Shown: positions 41,136 to 52,626 of the stretch, in pieces | Layout: each line of letters starts with the position of its first letter | How positions within the stretch are numbered: position 1 is the first letter of the stretch | Source of the DNA: Cantharellus purpuraceus | Lineage: Eukaryota; Basidiomycota; Agaricomycetes; Cantharellales; Hydnaceae | Length of the DNA: 64,000 nucleotides | Assembly (NCBI GenBank): GCA_025174535.1 | Contig: JALBUN010000047.1 | Location: forward strand, 186,001-250,000 | Reading direction: 5' to 3' | Notes under the pieces: model-generated | The model's database searches: none | Seen by the model: the letters and a program-made list of their open reading frames with translations, nothing else | Told to the model about the DNA's origin: nothing | Translations under genes and position numbers: made by a program

Positions 41136-43980
41136 TGTCGGTTCACTTATGGAATAGATCCTATAAGCCTGCACGCAACGGTCCTAGCAAACAGATGGTG
41201 TGTAACGCAGTTGTTCAGCACTCCAAAGATCAATCAGGTCGAGGGGTAGAGGTAGCACTGAGTAATAGGGAAGTGGGATAGTGCTCTGTGGTTGGATGAG
41301 GATGGGAGCAAAAGGTCGGTCCCAATGGCTGATCGTGCTCTGTGACTGGATGACAATGCAGAGCCTGGTTGGGAGGTACATGAAAGCTGGTTTCAGGAGA
41401 AGCAACCTCTCGGTGGTGGAGGGAAATCTGATTGTTGAACCAAGGTGCTTTACCTCAGTGTAGAGATGATGGATTGTGATGTAGAGCGTAGAGCATAGAC
41501 TTAGAGCGTGGACTTTGACTTTAGAGCATTGGCTGAAAACTTGTTGATTTATTCCAAAGGCAAAAACTAGCGCCCTTTTATATACAAATCCCCAGGGCAC
41601 AATGACACAATATGAAGAGCAAATGATGCGATATGATGCAAGAAATGCTGATCAAGCCAGCTGACGAAGCATGTGAAGTTGAACTACTAATGGGGAAATC
41701 ATGGAGAAATGAAGCGACAGATAGGGGTAATCTTTGTAAGAATAGGGGGTGATGAGTAATAAAAGAACCAAAAATAGAACAAGGATGAGTAAGTTGTGTA
41801 TGAATGAATTAAAAGATGAAACAGGGGTGAGTCATATAAAAGAACAATAGAAACATCCACCAATACCATCTTCCATACGGCTCTGAAGGTAAATTGACCC
41901 TGAGTCACATGAGGACTTCAGTCAGCATCCACAACAAATACTCCTTATTGTGTTAGTGATACGTCTCCATATGGTATCCCGTTCCAAGGGTATTCGGTCC
42001 CTTTGCCTGACATGAGTCGGATTGAAGTGGGAGGATAGGTCTGCAATGGCGACTGAAATTCTACCTCACGTTCGACTCATCTATCCGTGTTACGATATAG
42101 AGGTGAAATGCCGAGGAATGTATATGGTTCAACGGAATTGTGAAAGAATATGGGATCGCCAATGGCATAAGAGAGACATGGTGGGGATCTTGGACGTTGA
42201 AAGAGTTTTGGAAGTATTTTGACACGTGGAGGTGGCTTAACATGCCTGTTTTGGAACCCGCAAAATTATGGTGTTAGGGCAAACTCTAAATCACCACAAT
42301 TCCGTGAATGAACAGCTGAGAAGAATATCAAACCCTGCTGCAGCACAACTCCAGAAACGATTTAACGTTTGTACTTTGGTTACAATCCTTTGTATTGGTC
42401 AATGCAGACTATACGCAGAAAGGTAATACATTTCTTAGCAGCAAGAAATGAATAAGACTTCCAGAGTCTAGAGTTCACAGACGCTTAGGGGTCCAGATAT
42501 TCCAAAAAGAGGGGAATGCACTTAGAGGCTAAAGGAAGTAGGTGGATGAATCCAACCGTCCAACCAGTGGCACTCAGAAGCGGGTAACAGCAATGTGTGA
42601 AGTAGTCTAGCAACTGCTTCACACGAGTTCAAGCTTCTAATGCTCTGCAAAGGCAGTACACACTAGTTACTTAAACAAGAGCACTAATGGCAGGACTATC
42701 AACAGACAATCTCACCCTGTAGATTCGTAGTCACGTGAGGCAGATACTACACTCACGCCCAAAGCAGGAATATCACTACTTCGAGTGCAATCAAGTACAG
42801 TTACACAACTGTAAAAGATCCTTGAACTGGTAATCAACAGTTACTGAGATAGAGGATGACACTGTATGTCACTCTAGTCACACTGGTGTGCAGAAGATGG
42901 GTAGAATATGATGATATGTTATTCTTTCAGAGGCAGAATGGCCTCCTTATATATTGTATTTACAGGGGCTGACTAATGCTTCTGGAATATTCTACCTATT
43001 AATAGATGGAAACTACTGGAAGGTTGTGGAAGGTGGAAGAAAGGGGTAGAATATTCCAAGCCAATCACAGGATCTGATCACAGCACTAACACTGATCAGG
43101 AGCTGAATAATGGTTCTGGAAAGTTCTATCTAATAATAGAGGGAAACAGCTAGAATGTTATGGAAAGGGGTAGAATATTCCAAGGCAATCACCTGATTTG
43201 ATCACCCATCAGCTGATCTGATCCCTGAGCTAGGCACTGATCAGGCAAAAAGAAGGGTGTCCACCCTGTTTTCTGCACTGGTTTGGACAGCCATGGATAG
43301 CCACATCTCAGGTGATGATCTCCACGGAAAATAGTGCCCTGAGAGGCTGTGGTTGTTAAGTTAGAGAATATTTATTGATCAGAGACATCTGAGCTTGAAT
43401 TGAGGCCAAATGCCTGGTCCAAAAGGGGAGAGCCGGCTGTGCGAAGGTTTGTGGGCGCCTATGGGTCCACAACTGTAGCACAGCAGAAATAAATGATTCT
43501 GAGCTGAGTTCTGCATGGAATATTCCCGAAAAAATATGGAAAAATAGAGAATATTTGAATAAGTCCATTCCAGGTACAAGCATCAAATATATGCGGATAT
43601 TTAGGAATGGAAAAGCAAAGAATAGCACATTGGTGCTGCATAAATGGAATTTGATAGGGAAAAGGTGGTTCCCATACAATGCCTGTGGAGCTCAGTGTAT
43701 TTTTGATAGTCCTCTGTGTCCAAAGACCAGTGTGACGTATTATTAGAAGAGATGTTGGAGAGGGGAATAGAATTGGAAGCCATGTGAATGATGATGGTGT
43801 GAATCGAAGGCTGATAATGATCGATGGTGATGAAACATGAGTGACGATTGATGGCTAGAATTAGAGACTGAGGTGGAGAGGGAGTTGCGGCACTATTTAA
43901 AGGTTGATATGAAAAGACACTGGCGGAGTTGGACTGTCAGAGTGGTTCGATATACATCCTCGATGTGTCCTGGCTCGTCA
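41136..43980 (-). mobile_element. Repeat D, reverse copy interrupted by B
   Basis: D sequence at 41136-42246 and 43679-43980 (TGTCGGTTC to GGCTCGTCA), split by a B repeat with a 5-bp target duplication. Right flank is the antisense gene (43981 on); left flank is the candidate LTR. Confidence 0.8.
42247..43678 (-). mobile_element. Repeat B, complete copy without TGACTCA array
   Basis: TGTTTTGGAACCC to CCCATACA, 1,432 bp, flanked by ATGCC (42242-42246, 43679-43683). Its central part differs from the other B copies: the TGACTCA array is replaced by unrelated sequence with several TGATCAG/CTGATC motifs. Confidence 0.8.
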
Positions 43981-43987
43981 GCGCGAG

Positions 43988-44704
43988 ATGGAGAAGGCAG
44001 CAGCAGAACAGCAGGACAAGGAGGAGGAGAGGGAACACTTGGAGGCTGCAGCAAGAAGGGGTGGACCACCCAAGGCTCTGGCTCCCATGGAGCCATTTGG
44101 CGGGCCCGGCGTAACTTGCGACTTGTGTCGTGATGCAGGTGTGGAGTGCATGTGGCCTACCGGCCCAACTCGCCGACTTCGGTCCTGCGATCGTTGTTGG
44201 GGTCGGAAAGGAGGGTGTAGGATTGATGGGAAGTTTGATCCCCAGAGTTGGAGCATCAAGCCCCAACTAGTGGTACAAGGAGGGGCAGAGAAAGAATCAG
44301 AAGGTTGTCCGACCAAAAAGAGGTGGATGGAGACGGGTGCTGTGGCAGCCAGGGGTAGTGGTGTCGGATCGGAAGGGGCAATGACTGGTGCAGGTACGGG
44401 GCGCATCTCTGTGCCCAATAGTACCGTGGGCCAGCTTATCCGGCTGGTTAACCTGCAGTCGGAGCACCTCCAGCGGACGGAGGGGTTGCTAGTGGACTTG
44501 GTGAAGACGATGAAATGGAAGGAGGTTCTGGAGGGTCGTCGGACAGCCAAGTTATGTTGGTTGCAGAAGTTCATGGCCCCATTGGACGAGGATTCAGACA
44601 TGGGGGATGAGAAAGATTGGGTGTCGGATGTAGAGAGTGATGATGAGTCAGAGACGGAGCCTGAGGTAGATAAGGGGAAGGGAAAAAGGAAACGTGATGT
44701 ATAA
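43988..44704 (+). CDS. Antisense gene of gypsy-4, C-terminal half with Zn2Cys6-like motif
   Basis: An open frame of 238 codons, tail-to-tail with gypsy-4 pol (which ends about 165 bp away). It starts in a coil (EKAAAEQQDKEEEREHLE), then PPKALAPMEPFGGPG, then CDLCRDAGVEC and, 12 residues on, CDRCWGRKGGC, a six-Cys pattern CX2CX6CX12CX2CX6C that fits the fungal Zn(II)2Cys6 cluster spacing, with basic residues (TRRLRS) between. A helical region (GQLIRLVNLQSEHLQRTEGL) and an acidic tail (DVESDDESETEPEVDKGKG) ending KRKRDV (NLS-like) follow. The N-terminal half was lost to repeat D at 43980, so the start given is only the first codon available. Likely a DNA-binding or Gag-interacting accessory protein; inference. 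Confidence 0.6.
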   Translation: MEKAAAEQQDKEEEREHLEAAARRGGPPKALAPMEPFGGPGVTCDLCRDAGVECMWPTGPTRRLRSCDRCWGRKGGCRIDGKFDPQSWSIKPQLVVQGGAEKESEGCPTKKRWMETGAVAARGSGVGSEGAMTGAGTGRISVPNSTVGQLIRLVNLQSEHLQRTEGLLVDLVKTMKWKEVLEGRRTAKLCWLQKFMAPLDEDSDMGDEKDWVSDVESDDESETEPEVDKGKGKRKRDV

Positions 44705-44867
44705 AATAAAAATGAAAATGATTATAAATTTCGGAGCGGAGAAAAATGAGGTGGAGTGATTCCTTCGGAGCTTTTTGGGCAGGCGTGTAATTTCCCTTGA
44801 CTTGTAATAAAATAACGATGCGAAATAATAGAATTAGCATTAGTAATTGAACTTAAAGATTCATAAG

Positions 44868-47146
44868 GGGGCCAGGTTTGTCTGGATAAGCGGAGTGAAA
44901 GTCAGAGATGGATTCGGATGCATGTTCGAGTTCGGACGCGGAGATCCATGAGGATTCTTCATTGGTGCCTTCGTATCCAGCCCATTTGACTAAGTACTGG
45001 AGCTTGCACTTGTATCGACGGTCGACCTTCAAGTCCAGGATCTCAGAGATCTCATATTCATTGTCTCCTTCGATGATGATCGGGGGAGGTGGGGGTTGTG
45101 TGCAACCGGAGATCTCGTTCGTAGTAGCAGGTTTGAGCAGGGTGGACAGAGATGTTCAGATGGTAGCCTTTATTAGCAAAGAACGGAGAGACACCAGTAG
45201 TCACGTTCGGAGTGTTGTTGTAGGCAAACTCTGCTATTGGAAGTAGGTCAGCCCAGTTGTCTTGTTGATAGTTACAATAGATTCAGAGGTATTGTTCCAG
45301 GGACTGATTCATTCATTCTGTTTGTCCGTCTCCTTCAGGGTGGTATCCGGAGGTGAAATGAAGCTTCATGTCGAGAGCCTTTCCTAATGTGCGGAAGAAG
45401 GAGGACACGAACTCCGAGCCCCGATTGGACGTGACATGCAATGGGACTCCGTGTTTAGAGAATACATGGAGAACGAACAATTTGGCTAGCGAGGCGGAGG
45501 TGATGGTGTCATGCGTTGGAATGAATAGTGACTGTTTGGTGAACCTGTCGACAATCATGAGTATGGTATCATATCCGAGCAATGGGGGGAGCTTCTCTAT
45601 GAAATCCATGGAGATGGAGTTCCATGGTTGCTCCAGGACCGGAAGTTGCTTAAGCGTTCCATAGGGTTTGTGCCTTTGCAATTTTGAGTGCATACATGTG
45701 GTGCAGGAGTTACAGTAGTGTTGAATGTATTCCCGCATTTTTGGCCATACATAGTCTCGTCAGATTAATCCTTGTGTGCGATTTTGCCCGAAGTGGCCTG
45801 AGATCGGGTGATCATGGTAATACTGCAAAACTTGGAGTCGGAGGCCAATGGTGTCGGGGACGTATCTGGTTGTTGTGTCAGAGGTGTCCTTCGGGGTCAA
45901 GTGACCATTTCGGATCGGAAGGGTTGTCCAAGTGTTTAACTGCAACAGGATCGGATCAGAGTGATGAGTGGATGTTGGAGCGGAGTTGGTTGATGTCCAT
46001 AATGGTGACAGCTTGGAGGGTGGGAGTCATGAGGGTGGATGCTCGTAGGGACGATGCCAGCTGCTCATTAGTAAACACAGAACGAAAGTTGTGTGGGTTT
46101 ACAGTGGTATAGTTGCTATTCCCCTCTTTAGGGTAGATGTCCCATCGTCTAGTTAAAGCGTCAGGCTTTGCTCCGAGTCGACTAGGATGGAAACGGATAA
46201 TGAGATTGAACTGAGATAGGTATTCAGACCATCGGACTTGTCTCTGGGTGAGCAGTTTTGTTGTGGAGAAGTATTCCAAGTTCTTGTGGTCAGTTATGAT
46301 GTCCACCGGATCGGAGGGACCTTCGAGGTAGTGTCTCCATATCCAGAAGGCTTCATATATGGCAAGGAGCTCTTTGTCATGGACATCATAGTTCAGTTCG
46401 GGGGGCGTAAATGTACATGAGTGAAAAGTGATCGGATGGACTTGTCTGTCGTCCGGAGAGATGATGGACAGGATCGCGGCAAGTGCATAGTCGGAGGCAT
46501 TGGTCTCTAATAGGATAGGAACGTCTGGAACCCAATGAGTCAGTATCGGAGCGGAAGTAAAGGCCTTTTTCAAGGTCTACATTCGTCAGTGAAATTCCAT
46601 TGGATACCCTTCCTAGTGAGTCGGGTGAGCAGAACGGTGATATCGGAGTAGCCGTGAATGAAGCGGCAGTAGAAGTTGGCAAACCCTAGGAAGGACTGTA
46701 CGTCCTTGACTTTCCGGGGTTCTGGCCATTCCTGTATGGCTTTGATTTTGTCATCGGACATTGTCAATCCAGCCAGGGAGAGGATATAGCCTAGGTATTT
46801 GACCAAGTTGGAGTGGAACTCGCATTTGTCAGTGCGGGCGAAGAGGCCATGCTTTTGGAGACGTCGGAGTACCTCTCGGACATGTGTCCGATGTTCTTCT
46901 TCGTTGTCCAAATATACCAAAATGTTGTTTAAGTAAACGAGGACGGTCACATTGAGGAGGTTGGCAAAGGTGTCATTCATGAACCTCTGGAAGGCGGCTG
47001 GAGCATTAGTTAGTCCGAAGGGCATGATGCACCACTCGAAAGATCCATATCGTGTGTGGAAGGTCATTTTCCATTCGTTGCCTTCTCGGATGCGGACTAG
47101 GTGGTAGGCATGTTGGAGATCTATTTTGGAATATATCTTAGCTTTT
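44868..47146 (-). pseudogene. Gypsy-4 pol (RT, RNase H, integrase, chromodomain)
   Basis: Minus strand from 47146. RT: FGLTNAPAAFQRFMNDTF, the catalytic YLDD box read as YLNN, LGYILS, FLGFANFYCRFI. RNase H: LLETNASDYALA (catalytic Asp now Asn), DKELLAIYEAF, ITDHKNLEYF. Integrase: HDHPISGHFGQNRT then CNSCTTCMHSKL (zinc finger), SMDFIEKLPP (D1), VTSNRGSEF (D2 now Asn), GQTE (E side). TGA codons at about 45757 (LI-R-RDYVWP) and 45310 (TE-R-MNQ). Chromodomain at 45066-44875 (YEISEILDLKV, LQYLVKWAGYEG). Inactive by substitution and stops; the RT N-terminus is missing at 47146. Confidence 0.9.
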
Positions 47147-47179
47147 CGGGTCGGAGGTTTCGTCGGAGTTGGAGCACGT

Positions 47180-48594
47180 TGTGGGTTCGCTTAAGGAATA
47201 GATCCTATAAGCCTGCGCGCAACGGTCCTAGCAAGCAGACGGTGTGTAACGCAGTTGTTCAGCACTCCAAAGATCAATCAGGGTGAGGGGTACGTAACAG
47301 GGAAGTGGGATAGTGCTCTGTGGTTGGATGAGGATGGGAGCAAAAGGTCGGTCCCAATGGCTGATCGTGCTCTGTGACTGGATGACAATGTGGAGCCCGG
47401 TTGGGAGGTACGCGAAAGCTGGTTTCAGGAGAATCAACCTCTCGGTGGCGGAGGGAAATCTGATCGTTGAACCAAGGTGTTTTACCTCAGTGTAGAGATG
47501 ATGGATTGTGATGTAGAGCGTAGAGCGTAGACTTAGAGCGTGGACTTTGACTTTAGAGCGTTGGCTGAAAACTTGTTGATTGATTCCAAAGGCAAAAACT
47601 AGTGCCCTTTTATATACAAATCCCCAGGGCACAACGACACAATATGAGGAGCAAATGATGCGATATGATGCAAGAAATGCTGATCAAGCCAGCTGACGAA
47701 GCGTGTGAAGTTGAACTACTAAAGGGGAAATCATGGAGAAATGAAACGACAGATAGGGGTAATCTTTGTAAGAATAGGGGGTGATGAGTAATAAAAGAAC
47801 CAAAAATAGAACAAGGATGAGTAAGTCGTGTATGAATGAATTAAAAGATGAAACAGGGGTGAGTCATATAAAAGAACAATAGAAACGTCCACCAATACCA
47901 TCTTCCCTACGGCTCCGAAGGTTAATTGACCCTGAGTCACATGAGGACTTCCGTCAGCATCCACAACAAATACTCCTTATTGTCTTAGTGATCCGTCTCC
48001 ATATGGTATCCCGTTCCAAGAGTATTTGGTCCCTTTGCCTGACACGATGTAACCTGAGTCGGATTGAAGTGGGAGGATAGGTCAGCGATGGCGACTGAAA
48101 TTCTACCTCACGTTCGACTCTTCTATCCGTGTTATGATATAGAGGTGAAATGCCGAGGAATGTATATGGTTCAACGGAATTGTGAAAGAATATGGGATCG
48201 CCAATGGCATAAGAGAGACATGGTGGGGATCTTGGACGCTGAAAGAGTTTTGGAAGTATTTTGACACGTGGAGGTGGCTTAACATGCCCGTGGAGCTCGG
48301 CGTATTTTTGATAGTCCTCTGTGTCCAGAGACCAGTGTGACGTATTATTAGAAGTGATGTTGGAGAGGGGAATAGAATGGGAAGCCATGTGAATGATGAT
48401 GAAAGGATGGGTGTGAATAGAAGGCTGATAATGATCGATGGCGATGAAACACGAGTGACGATCGATGGCTAGAATTAGAGACTGAGGTGGAGAGGGAGTT
48501 GCGGCGCTATTTAAAAGTTGATACGAAAAGACGCTGGCGGAGTTGGACTGTCAGAGTGGTTCGATATGCGTCCTTGATGCGTCCTGGCTCGTCA
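47180..48594 (-). mobile_element. Repeat D, complete copy, reverse
   Basis: TGTGGGTTCGC to GGCTCGTCA, 1,415 bp, 4-bp target duplication ACGT in the gypsy LTR. Its 144-codon ORF is intact at 48388-47954 (minus). Confidence 0.85.
47954..48388 (-). CDS. 144-aa ORF of repeat D (second copy)
   Basis: Same protein as at 14010 with a few substitutions (NSIEP to NSVEP, FLDISPLYR to FLGISPLYH). The frame is open from MASHSIPLSNI to RSICCGC. Family unknown. Identical length in two independently inserted copies supports a functional frame in the source element. Confidence 0.4.
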   Translation of the reverse strand: MASHSIPLSNITSNNTSHWSLDTEDYQKYAELHGHVKPPPRVKILPKLFQRPRSPPCLSYAIGDPIFFHNSVEPYTFLGISPLYHNTDRRVEREVEFQSPSLTYPPTSIRLRLHRVRQRDQILLERDTIWRRITKTIRSICCGC

Positions 48595-49043
48595 ACGTCG
48601 TAGGGGTTGGAACGGACTTGGCTTCAGCTTATGTGCTGCGCCCTCACTAATACCGGTGTCCGAGATTTCAGAGACGGAGTACAACTTAGAGAGTTAGGAT
48701 CGGACTTAGGAACTAGGCATGATTCAATATTTGAACTGGGGAATGAAGTCCCCAGTCGGGCAACTTAAATACATATTTGAAATCTAATAATAATTACTCC
48801 GGTGATGGGTCTCCAAGGCCAACAGCCTTACATGAATATGTCTGAGTCCGATGGGGATGGATGTCTGGGTTCCTATGGTGATGCTGATGCATCAATCGGA
48901 ACCGGAGATGGATGGGCAGAATTGGCAGTGACAATCGGACAGGTAGATGGAGACGTGGTGGTTTCCAAATGGAGTATAGATTTCATACGCATGGGGATCT
49001 GAGTGGATCGGACGGGGATCTGTTAATGAATATAGTCATAACA

Positions 49044-49410
49044 ATATAACAGTAATGTATATATTAATATTATTGGTATAATATAGAATATTTAGATATA
49101 CAAATACCAGCTGAGGATTCAAGGTACATTAGATTATTTGACCAGTATAGTACAAGAAAGAATGAGTGAAAGAAATTAAGTGTAGTGGGAGTAGAATATT
49201 CCCTTGAAGCAGTTGCCACTGGTAAATGAAAAAAAAGAATTATTTTTGAGAATCATGTCAAAATATCAAAATATGTTTTCAATCTAAGTAAATCATATAA
49301 AATTTGAGAATCATGTATGAAATATCAAAATATGTTTTAATATAAGTATATTATGTAAAACTTGAGGAAATGGGTTGTATACATATTTGATGTATTTCTG
49401 AACAAGTGTC
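49044..49410 (+). mobile_element. 565-bp element, old truncated copy
   Basis: Similar to the right two-thirds of the 565-bp element (TTTAGATATACAAATACCAG, then GAATTATTTTTGAGAATCATG) and ends CTGAACAAGTGTC. Diverged, with a partial internal duplication near 49300. Confidence 0.6.
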
Positions 49411-49416
49411 TATGCT

Positions 49417-49718
49417 ACAGTAGTTCGTATATCAACTAAGTTTTGCCCCATCAACTTCTTGGTTGCTAGCTTCTTGACCAAGTATCTTCTTGAACTTGGG
49501 GGTCCCTGATCCAACTCTGTACTCCAAACTCTGAAATATTGGACTGACAATCTGAGGAGGTGCAACACATAAGTTGAAGCCAAGTCCACTCAATCCACCT
49601 CAATAGTTATTGCCCCACTCTGTCTCCAGTTGAACTGGAATAGTGAAGTCCCCTCCTTTTCCTCACTAGCATCTAAACTCCAGTTACTCCATTGAACCTT
49701 TAGTATCAGCCCTTAACA
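49417..49718 (-). repeat. Repeat E, inverted copy
   Basis: Reverse complement of 9847-10154. The purine-rich GAGAAGGGGAATAATGG near 49750 could be a polypurine tract or chance. Confidence 0.5.
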
Positions 49719-49830
49719 AGAAGCTACTATCACTGATGGTAGCTCAATGAGAAGGGGAATAATGGTGCTTCCTAAATGAAGCAGAGCTGCCACAACAATG
49801 GGCAGCTTGATAGCAGTTTACCTTCATGCT

Positions 49831-50005
49831 ACTGTTTTGGAACCCACAAAATTATGGTGTTAGGGAAAACTCTAAATCACCACAATTCCATGAATAAACA
49901 GCTAAGAAGAGTATCAAATCCTGCTGCAGCACAACTCCAGAAACAATTTAATGTTTGTACTTTGGTTACTGTTTTGGAACCTGCAAAATTATGGTGTTGG
50001 GGCAA
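49831..50005 (-). mobile_element. Repeat B, two short terminal fragments
   Basis: 49831-49968 and 49969-50005 both start TGTTTTGGAACC and read into B for 137 and 37 bp; the first has lost everything after TTGGTTAC. These are nested or recombination-truncated ends. Confidence 0.65.
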
Positions 50006-50495
50006 TGTAAGTACCTTGGGTACTTACTGACTATAGTATATAGCTAGATAGTTATAATTAATGTATGCAGCATTCCATTAAGGAATGCTGTCTTGTTGAT
50101 AGATATATGCACCCTATGGGTGCATATGTATAGTTATTATGTAAGCCAGTGGACCCAAGTACATGTGTGGGTCCACATATAATAAAAAAAGAACTTAGTA
50201 ACTACCACACTGTACAGCACATCACCCAACCAATACACTTGGTTGAGTTCTGTGCAATGGTGTGAACTAATACACCCATTAACACTTTTTTGAACTTCCA
50301 AAGGAAGAATCAACTGATTCTTCCTCATTATTGAAGTTTTCTAGCCAATACTAGAAAACCAGCTGTTGCTGGTGTACAGACATATACCAACCCCCCCAGT
50401 CGCTCATATCAGTGAGCAACTAGTAGACTAACTTAGTTAGCCTACAAAGATAGAAGAAAGAAAGGAGTCATCATAATGATGACTTGCAGTAGAGT
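50006..50495 (+). mobile_element. Repeat F (LTR of the F element)
   Basis: Begins TGTAAGTACCTTGGG with a TTGGGTACTTAC echo, matching 59900-60178 base for base over long stretches, and continues about 200 bp further than that copy. The end is near CAGTAGAGT, where the gypsy LTR starts. Confidence 0.6.
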
Positions 50496-50581
50496 TGTTA
50501 TGCACTAGGTCCGATTGGGGGTCGGAGATTGGATCGGAGGTTGGGTTGGAGGTTGGGTTGGAGGTCAGAGTATGTTGTGGG

Positions 50582-52046
50582 TGTTTTGGAACCTGCAAAA
50601 TTATGGTGTTAGGGCAAACTCTAAATCACCACAATTCCGTGAATGAACAGCTGAGAAGAATATCAAATCCTACTGCAGCACAACTCCAGAAATGATTTAA
50701 TGTTTGTACTTTGGTTACAATCCCTTGTAATGTTCAATGCAGACAATACGCAGGAAGGTAATACGTTTCTTAGCAGTAGGGAATGAATAAGACTTCCAGA
50801 GTCTAGAGTTCACGGACACTTAGGGGTCCAGATATTCCAAAAAGAGGGGAATGCACTTAGAGGCTAGAGGAAGTAGGTGGATGAATCCGACCGTCCAACC
50901 AGTGACACTCTGAAGTGGGTAACAGCAATGTGTGAAGTAGTCTAGCAACTGCTTCACACAAGTTCAAGATTCTAATGCTCTGCAAAGGCAGTATAACTTA
51001 AACAAGAGCACTAATGGCAGGACTATTGACAGACAATCTCACCCTGTAGATTCATAGTCACGCAAGGTAGATACTACACTCACACCCAAAGCAGGACAAT
51101 CACTACTTTGAGTGCAATTGAATACAGTTACACAACTGTAAGTGACCCTTGAACTGGACAATCAACAGTTACTGAGATATAGAGGATGACACTGTATGTC
51201 ACTCTAGTCACACTGATGTGCAAATGATGGGGTAGAAATGGTTATTTATTCAGAGGCAGAATGGGCTCCTTTTATATTGTATTTACAGGAGCTGACTAAT
51301 ACTACTGGAAACTTCTACCTATTAATAGATGGAAACTACTGGAAGCTAGTGGAATATGTGAGAAGGGGGTGGAAGTTTCCTAGCCAATGAGCTGCTTGGA
51401 TTTGCTCTGACTCATGGCATGAGTCATGGATGGAGTCATAGTATGAGTAATCACAGGAGTCATGGTATGAGTCATGGAAGGAGTCATAGCATGAGTCATG
51501 GCAGGAGTCATTGCATGAGTCATGGCAGGAGTCATTGCATGAGTCATGGCAGGAGTCATTGCATGAGTCACCATTACTCAAATAACTCGGTCAATACTTC
51601 GTTTCCCAGGCTGATCAGCACAGCTATGGGTAGGCACAGCTTCTATTGAACTCTCCACTGAAAATGGAGTCAGGAGGTGCAGTGGTTGTGAAGATATTGA
51701 GGATTTACTGGCAGTGGTGACCAGATTGAGTCAGAGATTGAAATGAGTCATGTGATTGAAAATGAGTTGTCTGGGTGACTCCGGCTGACTTTGAAGCTGC
51801 TGACATCTGCGAAGGTTTGTGGGTCCATGTGGGTCCCAAAACTTTGCCCAGCAGAACAATAAGTTTGTAGACTCATTTCTGCATGGAAAATTCCCAAAAA
51901 AAATATGAAAAAATAGAGAATATTTGAATGGCCCTGAATCAAGAGAAGGCAGCACATATATGCTGATATTTTAAGGCCATGAAGTGAAATTGTACAGTTT
52001 CAGGACTTTAAACAAGATCTTTTAAGGGAAAACCAGTTCCCATACA
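50582..52046 (-). mobile_element. Repeat B, complete copy with long TGACTCA array
   Basis: TGTTTTGGAACC to CCCATACA, 1,465 bp, inserted in the gypsy-3 3' LTR. It contains the array at 51405-51575. The TATAAAAGGAGCC box occurs on the minus strand near 51270. Confidence 0.8.
51405..51575. promoter_or_regulatory. Seven TGACTCA sites in about 160 bp
   Basis: Sites read CATGAGTCATGG or its variants in 24-bp steps (CATGAGTCATGG then CAGGAGTCATTG). TGACTCA is the Gcn4/Cpc1 (AP-1-type bZIP) core. Two more TGAGTCA occur at about 51728 and 51745. Binding is not shown, only sequence identity. Confidence 0.5.
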
Positions 52047-52626
52047 GGAACGGACTTGGCTTCAGCTTATGTGCTGCGCCCTCACTAATACCAGTGTCCG
52101 AGATTTCGGAGATGGAGTATGACTTAGAGAGTTAGGATCGGACTTAGGAACTAGGTGTGATTCAATATTCAAACTGGGGAATGAAGTCCCCAGTCAGGCA
52201 ACTTAAATACATATTTGAAATCTAATAATAATTACTCCGGTGATGGGTCTCCAAGGCCAACGGCCTTATGTGAGTATGTCCGAGTCTGATGGGGACAGAT
52301 GTCCGGGTTCCTATGGTGATGCTGATGCATCAATTCGGAACCGGAGATGGGTGGGTGGAATCAGCGGTGACAATCGGACAGGTAAATGGAGACGTAGCGG
52401 TTTCCAAATGGAGTATAGATTTCATATGCACGGGGATCTGAGTGGATCAGACGGGGATCTGGACGTTAATGAATATAGTCATAACAGTATCTCTCCATTT
52501 AAGGCCAAGCCCCTGAGGCCTCATGTCCGTGGATTGAATAGGTGAGACGATTGGGCGCGGTCGGAGTTATGCTGGGGGTCTGGAGATGTATAAAAGGAGG
52601 GGCATGATTGAGGTCTTATCCTCAAC

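Larger units (their letters stand above)
47147..49043 (-). mobile_element. Gypsy family A LTR interrupted by repeat D
   Basis: LTR parts 47147-47179 and 48595-49043 (ending GTCATAACA), separated by repeat D with target duplication ACGT (47176-47179, 48595-48598). The LTR is joined directly to RT sequence at 47146, so the element lacks gag and protease by deletion. Confidence 0.75.

Noticed and set aside
51380..51649. Frames reading MTHAMTPAMTH, SCNDSCHDS or MSHGRSHCMSH
   Set aside because: Translations of the TGACTCA tandem array in repeat B; no start context or conservation outside the array.
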